A stretch of 7,262 bases of DNA from assembly GCA_938021455.1 (NCBI GenBank), contig CALIGP010000368.1, positions 1 to 7,262 of the forward strand. Reading direction: 5' to 3'. This stretch comes from an uncultured Lewinella sp. (GTDB lineage Bacteria; Bacteroidota; Bacteroidia; Chitinophagales; Saprospiraceae). This document shows, piece by piece, positions 1 through 5,834 of the stretch (its first letter is position 1; each line of letters starts with the position of its first letter). The notes beneath the pieces are model-generated. The model was not told the DNA's origin. It did not search any database and saw only the letters and a program-made list of their open reading frames with translations. The translations under genes and the position numbers were made by a program.

Positions 1-46
1 ACGCATAGCGTCTCAACCAGGGTCTACCCATGCCAAGCAACCATTT

Positions 47-66
47 TTGCACCTGCGTCCGCGCCC
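47..66 (+). repeat. Dispersed 20-nt repeat word, single arm
   Basis: The word TTGCACCTGCGTCCGCGCCC occurs here and again, identical over 20 nt, at 3810-3829. A near-match lies in inverted orientation at 3657-3676, where it is the outer left arm of a long palindrome. A chance 20-nt match in 7 kb is very unlikely, so this is a dispersed intergenic repeat. The bases just upstream (ACCATTTTTGC) loosely resemble the other copy (ACCAAACCTTGC). No second arm is visible downstream, so this is a solitary arm or a decayed element in the leader of the protease gene. Confidence 0.8.
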
Positions 67-145
67 GACAAAACATTCTACACCCCATTATCATTAACAA
101 GCCGTACAACAATAAGGGTTACCTTCGCATCTATAGACTCAAGAG

Positions 146-1798
146 ATGAAAAATCAACGATCTTCAATCTGGACACCGCTCCTATTTGCACTTACACTGG
201 CCATTGGACTCTTTTTCGGGTATCGGCTTCAAAGCAATGCTCCTTTGCTGGTCAGCGGTGGAAACGAAGGTGCTTCTGGTAACGGAAGAGTAGAAGAATT
301 ACTTCGGTACATCGAAGCGCGGTACGTTGATGCGCCGGAAACAGATGAGTTGTACGAAGCCGCCATTTCAGCGGTTATCGATGAACTGGACCCCCACAGC
401 AGCTATATTCCCGCCGAGCAATTGCAGGCGCTAAATGAATCCATGGAAGGGAACTTCGAAGGCATTGGCATTGAATTCCTGGTAGTGGACGACACCATCA
501 CGGTGGTCTCTACCTTACCCGATGGCCCCAGCGAAACGGCTGGGCTCCTACCCGGCGATCAGATCATTATGGTTGAAGACAGCATGGTCACTGGCGTCAA
601 CGAATTCAATATCGACCCGGCCAGCCTGATGCGGGGCGTGAGCAACACCGACGTGAGTATCAGCGTTCGCCGTCCCGGCGAGCCGGAGCTGAAGGGCTTC
701 ACCATTACCCGTGCCCCCATCCCGGTATACAGCGTAGACGCTGCCTACAAACTCAATGATAAAACGGCCTACGTAAAGATCAATCGCTTCAGTGCTACTA
801 CCTACGACGAGTTCGTCAAAGCCCTCGAAGAACAGATGGAAAAAGGAGGCGCTGAGCACCTCGTCATTGACCTGCGCGACAACCCCGGCGGTTACCTCCA
901 GCAAGCTACCAAAATGCTAAGCCAACTCTTCCCCCAAAAGGGAGAATTACTGGTGTACACCCAGGGGCGGAACTCCCGTCGGGTGGATTACAAAACAAAC
1001 GGTCGGGCTTTTTACAACATCCGCGACGTAGCGGTATTAGTAGACGAAGGCTCTGCCAGTGCCAGTGAGATTTTAGCCGGTGCCGTGCAGGATCATGACC
1101 GAGGCATTATTGTGGGCCGCCGCAGTTTCGGTAAGGGCCTCGTACAGGAGCAATACCCGCTCAGCGACGGGTCCGCCCTCCGCCTCACCGTTGCCCGCTA
1201 CTACACTCCTTCCGGCCGGAGCATCCAACGCTCTTACGACGAAGGTGAGGAAGAATACCGGGGAGATATCAACGAGCGCTTCGACAGCGGAGAACTCTTC
1301 GACGGCGAAAATGATGATCGGGATAGTTCCGTGATTTACTATACCGATACCGGGCATCCCGTATTTGGCGGCGGCGGTATTACACCGGACTACTTCGTTC
1401 CGCTGGACACCAGCCTGAACAACGAGACTTTCCTTCGCCTTCGGCAGGAAGTTCCGGCCTACATCTTCCAGTACGTCCGTCGTCATCCCGAACTAAAGCA
1501 ATTCAAAACGCTTGACGATTACATCGCCCGTTTCCAACCTGATCTCGACGAGATCATCCCCGGCCTAACCGCCCGGGCTATGGTTGACTACGAAGGCGCG
1601 CTCGAAGATATGCCCGCCCGCCTGCGGCCGGAACTTTCGCTCTTCTTCCGTGCCCGCCTGGCGCGACAGTTGTTCGATGGCTCCGCTTTCTTTCAGGTCC
1701 TTAATGAAGAAGACCCGATTGTGATCGAAGCGCTTCGCCTGCTCGATAAGGAAGACCCCATGGCGGCCGCTCGGGCTAAAAAAGGGAATGGACTGTAG
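146..1798 (+). CDS. S41 family C-terminal processing peptidase (CTP/Prc-like), membrane-anchored
   Basis: A serine protease of the carboxyl-terminal processing family, which trims or degrades envelope proteins near their C-termini. The 550-aa product starts with a short basic stretch and one hydrophobic segment (about residues 8-26), an uncleaved anchor or signal peptide that puts the enzyme in the periplasm. A CTP N-terminal region follows (about 48-95, including DELDPHSSY), then a PDZ domain (about 98-180, with GIGIEF and GLLPGDQI), then the S41 core (about 205-360). The catalytic set is visible: Ser305 in EGSASASEI, Lys330 in RRSFGKG and Gln334 just after it. The Ser-Lys spacing of 25 matches E. 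coli Prc. An acidic insert (about 364-396) and a second FGGGGITPDYFVP motif (407-419) precede a C-terminal helical extension; this layout is common in Bacteroidota CTPs. The ATG is preceded by AAGAG, only a weak ribosome-site resemblance. The gene ends 24 bp from the convergent gene. I cannot name its substrate or choose between paralogue names. Confidence 0.95.
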   Translation: MKNQRSSIWTPLLFALTLAIGLFFGYRLQSNAPLLVSGGNEGASGNGRVEELLRYIEARYVDAPETDELYEAAISAVIDELDPHSSYIPAEQLQALNESMEGNFEGIGIEFLVVDDTITVVSTLPDGPSETAGLLPGDQIIMVEDSMVTGVNEFNIDPASLMRGVSNTDVSISVRRPGEPELKGFTITRAPIPVYSVDAAYKLNDKTAYVKINRFSATTYDEFVKALEEQMEKGGAEHLVIDLRDNPGGYLQQATKMLSQLFPQKGELLVYTQGRNSRRVDYKTNGRAFYNIRDVAVLVDEGSASASEILAGAVQDHDRGIIVGRRSFGKGLVQEQYPLSDGSALRLTVARYYTPSGRSIQRSYDEGEEEYRGDINERFDSGELFDGENDDRDSSVIYYTDTGHPVFGGGGITPDYFVPLDTSLNNETFLRLRQEVPAYIFQYVRRHPELKQFKTLDDYIARFQPDLDEIIPGLTARAMVDYEGALEDMPARLRPELSLFFRARLARQLFDGSAFFQVLNEEDPIVIEALRLLDKEDPMAAARAKKGNGL

Positions 1799-1822
1799 AA
1801 CGCCCAGCCCCTTACTCCCTTA

Positions 1823-3577
1823 TTAATTTCCCCCCTTCGCCCCCGGAATTACCGGTACTGCCTCTATCAAGATGCGCGGCACCGCCAATCGTGCTGCCAG
1901 CGGACGGCGACACAGTGAGTATCCATCTTTTACGGGCAGACACACCTCCACGCGCAGGGGCATCGTCATCATGTTACGATCATCGATATCTTTAAGGAGC
2001 CAAGTACGTTCGCTTTCCAGGACGACGTTGAGCGTCGTCCGGCGATCATCGTAAGTGGCAGAAAGGAGCCTGACGTCAAGCGGGTTGTCGGCGTAGCCAG
2101 CGGCAATCTCCGTCGCTTCGAACTTACCATTAGGATCAAGCGGATTATCGCGGTCGTTCACATTGAGGGTCAGGTGCCACTGAAAGGCATACTGTCCGTT
2201 ATTCTTCCGTTGTAGCTCAAAGCGGGTGCCCGCCAGATCTACCAGCGGGTGGGTGGAGGTGGGCAGCCGCTGCGAAACGGGGATGCGCAGGTCGGGCATT
2301 CCGTTGCGGGCAGGGAGTACCAGCTCGTAATTGAGGGGGACGACTTCGATGGCACCGAGGTTCTCCGGCAAAAAGAGCTCTGGCGAAGTATTACCGCCGA
2401 TCGCGAAGGATAGCCCGGCGCTTCCTGATGTAGTAACCTGAAGACTGGGAACACCCCGGTAAGCACCACCCCGAAGATTGTCTATTTGCCAACCCGCGCC
2501 AGCTAAGCCAGCGGGTAATCCACGCACACTTACGGCGTGCCGGTGGCTACCGCCCTCGCGTAGCGGGGCCGGGTGAGCCTTGTCCAGTTCCACCAGCGGT
2601 GTATAGCGAAAATAGTTACTGATCTCCTCAGGGGATGGCAGCCGGGCGTAGAGCCGGTCGCGTTGATAAGGCCCCTCGAAGTCGGTGTAGACGATCGTTT
2701 CCCAGTCGGTACCGTTGAAAGCATTCTGGCTGGTACGGCCGCGGGTCGCGGCAGCCTTGAGCCCACCGGCAAGCGGAAGGGAGACGTTAACGCCGAGCGT
2801 TTGCTCGGTCTTGGAGACTTCCGCCGCATCGGTCAGGTGCTTAACCATCACGCCTTCAAACTGGGTGAGGTAATAGGCCCGGCCAGCGTATTCCGGATGG
2901 TCCTGGTAGAAGCGCCAGAGGGTGGCCATCAACTCGGTGGTACGGGCGTCGTTGGCGGCCAGTACTTCGGCGAGGGGGCTCACGAAGCTACCGGCCATGG
3001 CAACGACGGTACTGTTGCGGCGCTCATCCGTGTTCAGGGCGGCGCTGAAGGCGACGTAGGGTGGCTTCAAGCCGGCATCGAGACTGGCCTTCAGGTAGCC
3101 GCTACAGTTTTTGGTAAGTAGGAAGGCATCGAAGCCCGGTCGGGGTTGCGGCGTAAGATCAATACCCACGGCTTTGTTAAACAACAGCTGATCGGCCCGG
3201 TACTGGATTTTATCCAGTGGGAAGCCCGTTTCTTCGTCGGTAAAAATGTAGCTCAGCAGGTTACCACCGTTGATGTCGGCCCGTTCCACGCGGGTGCGCA
3301 GGCTACGTTTGCCGAGGAAGCGGTCGATGGTGGGCGGAGTATAATCCCGTTTGGAATTCGGTTTGGTGAAGCCGCAAAAGTCGTAGTGGCGTTGAAAGAC
3401 ATCCTGCAGTGCATTGCCCAGGGTGGTGCGGCCGTAGGCGCGCTCGGGGGGCCAGACGGGCTCCGCGTTCTTACCCCGGCGGCGTTGAGCGTCCAGGCTC
3501 AGGCTGGCAACGATAAGGAACAAAAGAAAGAGGAAGCTTAGCTGTTTACGTTTCATACGGGCGGGGGGGAAAGACAT
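1823..3577 (-). CDS. Secreted protein of unknown family with N-terminal signal peptide
   Basis: I do not recognise this 584-aa protein. The N-terminus is basic (MKRKQ at 8-12) followed by a strong hydrophobic core (about 13-27) and SLDA-Q, a plausible signal peptidase I site near residue 30, so export to the periplasm or beyond is likely. No lipobox cysteine sits at the cleavage site. The mature part has a mixed helical-looking first half (about 50-250) and a more strand-like second half rich in alternating hydrophobic residues (about 260-570). It has four cysteines in two groups, 68/158 and 546/556, which could form disulfides outside the cytoplasm. The C-terminus (ending GAKGGN) does not look like a type IX sorting domain. 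Start choice: the ATG at 3575-3577 has an AT-rich leader with AAGG six bases upstream. The internal ATG at 3554-3556 (residue 8) would also give a good signal peptide but lies behind a C-rich stretch. Its own upstream region is the palindrome-bearing gap after fmt. The reading frame is certain and the function unknown. Confidence 0.85.
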   Translation of the reverse strand: MSFPPARMKRKQLSFLFLLFLIVASLSLDAQRRRGKNAEPVWPPERAYGRTTLGNALQDVFQRHYDFCGFTKPNSKRDYTPPTIDRFLGKRSLRTRVERADINGGNLLSYIFTDEETGFPLDKIQYRADQLLFNKAVGIDLTPQPRPGFDAFLLTKNCSGYLKASLDAGLKPPYVAFSAALNTDERRNSTVVAMAGSFVSPLAEVLAANDARTTELMATLWRFYQDHPEYAGRAYYLTQFEGVMVKHLTDAAEVSKTEQTLGVNVSLPLAGGLKAAATRGRTSQNAFNGTDWETIVYTDFEGPYQRDRLYARLPSPEEISNYFRYTPLVELDKAHPAPLREGGSHRHAVSVRGLPAGLAGAGWQIDNLRGGAYRGVPSLQVTTSGSAGLSFAIGGNTSPELFLPENLGAIEVVPLNYELVLPARNGMPDLRIPVSQRLPTSTHPLVDLAGTRFELQRKNNGQYAFQWHLTLNVNDRDNPLDPNGKFEATEIAAGYADNPLDVRLLSATYDDRRTTLNVVLESERTWLLKDIDDRNMMTMPLRVEVCLPVKDGYSLCRRPLAARLAVPRILIEAVPVIPGAKGGN

Positions 3578-3828
3578 GGCAAACCTTATTAATGATCACC
3601 GGGGTGGTGGTATTGTCTCTAAACCCGGCTTTTTCACGGATGTTTTACGGTGTGGTGGGCGCGGACGCGGGTGCGGGGTTTGGTTCTTTGGAATATTAGT
3701 TCTTTGGTCTTTTGGGCTACCGCACATTGGAGGTAGGCTGTAACTTAGCTCCATTGCTCCATCCAAAATGCGGTAGCCCCAAAAGACTAACGGATCAAAA
3801 GACCAAACCTTGCACCTGCGTCCGCGCC
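3578..3828. other. Non-coding gap between fmt and the secreted-protein gene
   Basis: This 251-bp stretch holds no credible gene. From 3657 rightwards it is almost entirely the inverted-repeat element described separately. The remaining part (3578-3656) is the leader of the leftward secreted-protein gene, with an AT-rich patch (ATTAATAAGG on the minus strand) just before its start. I see no convincing Bacteroidota -33/-7 promoter pair at the right spacing. Confidence 0.6.
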
Positions 3829-3829
3829 C
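3657..3829. repeat. Long imperfect inverted repeat (MITE/REP-like element)
   Basis: The left arm (about 3657-3723) and right arm (about 3770-3829) are reverse complements over most of their length. The outer ends match as GGGCGCGGACGC, one mismatch, then GGTGC, two mismatches, then GGTTTGG. The inner ends are GTCTTTTGGGCTACCGC (3707-3723) against GCGGTAGCCCCAAAAGAC (3770-3787), a stem of 17 pairs with one bulged base around a 46-nt loop. The left arm is slightly longer because it carries one extra short TTTGG unit. Each arm contains a 16-nt-period duplication: GTTCTTTGG at 3683 and 3699, and AAAAGAC at 3781 and 3797. The outer 20 nt of the right arm recur exactly at 47-66. There is no transposase inside, so it would be a non-autonomous or structural repeat. 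The element ends on the first base of the fmt stop triplet (TAG on the minus strand, 3829-3831). Confidence 0.8.
3707..3787 (-). terminator. Possible transcription-ending or RNA-stabilising hairpin after fmt
   Basis: The inner stem of the inverted repeat would form a long hairpin in the fmt transcript about 40 nt past its stop codon. It could end transcription or protect the 3' end before the next co-directional gene. It lacks a clear run of U after the stem (the leftward strand reads AAAGAACTAATATT), so it is not a classical intrinsic terminator. The role is inference; the structure is seen. Confidence 0.35.
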
Positions 3830-4761
3830 TACTCCGCCGCTAAGTGGGAAAAATCCATACCCCGCAGGAATTCTTCCGTATCCATCCTTCTTTTGCCGGC
3901 CAACTGTAAACGATCAATCTTCAGGAAACCATCCTGGCAGGCAATCTTCAGGTAGCTTTTGTTGTCCGTCACCAGAGTCCCTGGCTTATAGTCGTGCGCT
4001 TTGAATTCCCGCTTCCCCCGGATGATCTTGAGTTGCTTGTCTTCCATCATCGTCCAGGCCGAGGGGAAAGGGCTCAGCCCCCTAACGAAATCATGCACGG
4101 TCTGTGTCGGTTGGTCCCAATTGATTTCACAGGTTTCCCGGTGAATCTTCGGCGCGGAAGTCGCCGTAGTTCCATCCTGTTCCTGGAGGGTGTAATCGCC
4201 GGACTCGATTAGCTGCACGGTCTTCAGCACCAGCTCCGCGCCCTCCAGCATCATGCGGTCATGGACGTCGCCAGCCGTATCGTCCGGCCCGATCAGAATC
4301 CGGTGTTGCAGCAAAATATCGCCCGTATCAATCTCCTTTTTCAGAAAGAAAGTCGTGCAGCCCGTTTCTTTCTCTCCCCGGATGACCGCCCAGTTGATCG
4401 GGGCCGCACCCCGATACTTGGGTAGCAGGGAACCGTGCAGGTTGAAGGTGCCTCCGGAGGGCATATCCCAAACCGAGACCGGTAACATCCGAAAGGCGAC
4501 CACAATCTGTAAATCCGCCTTCAGAGCCCGGAGCGCTTCCTGAAATTCCGGGTTCTTAAACTTAGGAGGCTGTAAGACGGGAATGCCGTGCTTTACCGCA
4601 CATTTCTTCACCGCACTTTCCAGCAATTTCTTGCCGCCGCGACCGCCCATTTTATCGGTAGCCGTGATGACGCCAACAACCGGATAACCGGCAGCGATGA
4701 GAATTTCCAGGGAGGGGACCGCAAAATCTGGCGTGCCCATAAACACAATACGTGGTTTCAT
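3829..4761 (-). CDS. fmt: Methionyl-tRNA formyltransferase
   Basis: Transfers a formyl group from 10-formyltetrahydrofolate to the amino group of methionyl-tRNA(fMet), making the initiator tRNA used in bacterial translation; cytoplasmic. The 310-aa length is normal for the family. The N-terminal Rossmann-like formyltransferase domain (about 1-190) opens with IVFMGTPDFAVPSL (5-18). It carries the folate-site signature FNLHGSLLPKYRGAAPIN (106-123), with catalytic Asn107 and His109, and EIDTGDILL (143-151), with Asp145 as the third catalytic residue. The C-terminal OB-fold domain (about 205-310) that holds the tRNA starts near INWDQPTQTVHDFVRGLSPFP and is complete. The basic stretch KMGGRGGKK (37-45) fits the tRNA-contacting loop of the family. 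The start ATG lies 32 bp from the start of the divergent hydrolase gene. def is not present in the window. Confidence 0.97.
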   Translation of the reverse strand: MKPRIVFMGTPDFAVPSLEILIAAGYPVVGVITATDKMGGRGGKKLLESAVKKCAVKHGIPVLQPPKFKNPEFQEALRALKADLQIVVAFRMLPVSVWDMPSGGTFNLHGSLLPKYRGAAPINWAVIRGEKETGCTTFFLKKEIDTGDILLQHRILIGPDDTAGDVHDRMMLEGAELVLKTVQLIESGDYTLQEQDGTTATSAPKIHRETCEINWDQPTQTVHDFVRGLSPFPSAWTMMEDKQLKIIRGKREFKAHDYKPGTLVTDNKSYLKIACQDGFLKIDRLQLAGKRRMDTEEFLRGMDFSHLAAE

Positions 4762-4793
4762 GCCGCGAATTTCCCTATTTTTCCGCTAAGATT
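4762..4793. promoter_or_regulatory. Short divergent start region between fmt and the hydrolase gene
   Basis: Only 32 bp separate the two divergent start codons. The stretch is AT-rich in its middle (TTTCCCTATTTTTCC). Any promoter for either gene must lie here or inside the opposite coding region, or the transcripts must overlap at their 5' ends. I cannot place individual -33/-7 elements, so this is marked as the likely site by position only. Confidence 0.35.
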
Positions 4794-5654
4794 ATGGAGC
4801 AAGCAAAAGAATTCCACTGGAACAACCCAAATGGTAACCGCATTTATGGCGTAGAATGGCCGGTCCCCAAGGCCCGGGCCGTCGTTGGCCTCATCCATGG
4901 CGTTGGGGAACATTGCCGCCGCTATGATCATATGGCCACCTGGTTTCAGTCTCAGGGGATCGCCATGGTTGCCTATGACCGGCAGGGGTTTGGTCGTAGC
5001 GAAGGCCGCAAGGGCTACGCCGCCGACTATTCAGAATACATCGATGAGATCGCCCGTCTAGTGGTTGCCTGCGAGACCCGCTATCCAGACACGCCCCTCT
5101 TTCTTTACGGACACAGCATGGGCGGACATCTGCTGCTTCGCTACCTGATTCGACGTCATCCGCGTATTTCTGGTGCCATTGTCTCCGGGCCGCACATCCG
5201 ACTTAGCTTTCAGCCCAATCAATTGCTGGTGGGCATCGGTCGATTACTTCGAAACCTCTACCCTACTTTCAGCCAGGACAGCCAACTCGACGTTCAGCTT
5301 CTCAGCCGTGACCCGAAGGTAGTGGCAGACTACGTCGCCGACCCGCTCGTCCACCCTACCCTCACCAGTAAAACGGGTATCGACATTCTGGAAAATGCGG
5401 ATATACTAAATGATTGGTCGGGCAAAATTGAGATTCCGACGCTACTGATGCACGGTGATGAAGACGGCGTAACCAGTCACGATGCGAGTCGGGAATTTGT
5501 GGACCGCAACCCTGCAAACACAAGCTTTAAAAGCTGGCCAGGGCTGTATCATGAGCTGCATAATGAGCCGGAGAAAGAGGAAGTGTTTGACTTTGTGCTC
5601 AGTTGGCTGGAGGAACGGCTGACGGTGGTGCATCGGTTGCCTAAGTCGGTTTGA
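4794..5654 (+). CDS. Alpha/beta hydrolase, monoacylglycerol lipase-like (Hydrolase_4 / S33-type)
   Basis: A serine hydrolase expected to split ester bonds of monoacylglycerols or lysophospholipids; the exact substrate is not readable from sequence. The 286-aa protein has the family features in order. GLIHGVGEHCRRYDH (32-46) is the oxyanion-hole HG motif plus the EHxxRY signature of monoglyceride lipases. YDRQGFGRSEG (61-71) follows. The nucleophile elbow is GHSMGG (106-111) with Ser108. The acid is in HGDEDGVTS, probably Asp224, and the catalytic His253 is in GLYHELHNEPE (250-260), the usual lipase C-terminal signature. A cap region spans about 133-205. There is no signal peptide, so it should be cytosolic or peripherally membrane-bound. 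The ATG at 4794 is preferred to an in-frame GTG at 4752, which would add 14 poorly family-like residues and overlap fmt by 10 bp. It converges with xseA across a repeat-bearing gap. Confidence 0.93.
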   Translation: MEQAKEFHWNNPNGNRIYGVEWPVPKARAVVGLIHGVGEHCRRYDHMATWFQSQGIAMVAYDRQGFGRSEGRKGYAADYSEYIDEIARLVVACETRYPDTPLFLYGHSMGGHLLLRYLIRRHPRISGAIVSGPHIRLSFQPNQLLVGIGRLLRNLYPTFSQDSQLDVQLLSRDPKVVADYVADPLVHPTLTSKTGIDILENADILNDWSGKIEIPTLLMHGDEDGVTSHDASREFVDRNPANTSFKSWPGLYHELHNEPEKEEVFDFVLSWLEERLTVVHRLPKSV

Positions 5655-5660
5655 GGTGAG

Positions 5661-5780
5661 GCTGCTTCGCAGCGGAAGGTTAACCACGGAGGTGCACAGA
5701 GGGAAGCACAGAGGTACACCGATGCTGGAGTAAAGGGTTGCTTCGCAACGGAGAAGGTAACCACAGATTTACACAGATTA
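5661..5780 (+). repeat. Two related hairpin + CACAGA repeat modules
   Basis: Module 1 (5661-5722) starts with the hairpin GCTGC-TTC-GCAGC (5661-5673), followed by GGAAGGTTAACCAC and the words CACGGAGG (5685), CACAGAGG (5695) and CACAGAGG (5707). Module 2 (5737-5779) starts with GTTGC-TTC-GCAAC (5737-5749), followed by GGAGAAGGTAACCAC and two CACAGATT words (5762 and 5772). The modules share order and much sequence, and their stems differ by a C-G to T-A pair change that keeps pairing. From memory, AACCACAGATTNACACAGATT-like strings occur between genes in many unrelated bacterial genomes; I cannot check that here. They lie downstream of both convergent genes, so they could serve as transcript 3' structures, but neither hairpin has a T-run. 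Confidence 0.75.
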
Positions 5781-5834
5781 TTGTCGCTGCGCGTCGACTG
5801 GTTTGGACGTGTCTTATGAATCTTATTTCGCATC

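Noticed and set aside
548..904. 118-codon open frame on the - strand
   Set aside because: Antisense to the PDZ and catalytic part of the S41 protease, whose motifs fix the true frame.
1799..1822. Bidirectional terminator between the convergent protease and secreted-protein genes
   Set aside because: The 24-bp gap and its flanks contain C-rich runs but no stem I can support.
2573..3121. 182-codon open frame on the + strand
   Set aside because: It lies wholly antisense to the secreted-protein gene, has no recognisable domain, and is best explained by the codon pattern of the real gene.
5661..5780. CRISPR-like array
   Set aside because: Only two diverged modules with unequal short gaps, no identical repeats with regular spacers, and no cas genes.
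5549..5833. 94-codon open frame on the - strand across the repeat modules
   Set aside because: It translates the repeats and overlaps the hydrolase C-terminus in antisense. The composition is repeat-driven and no start signal is visible.
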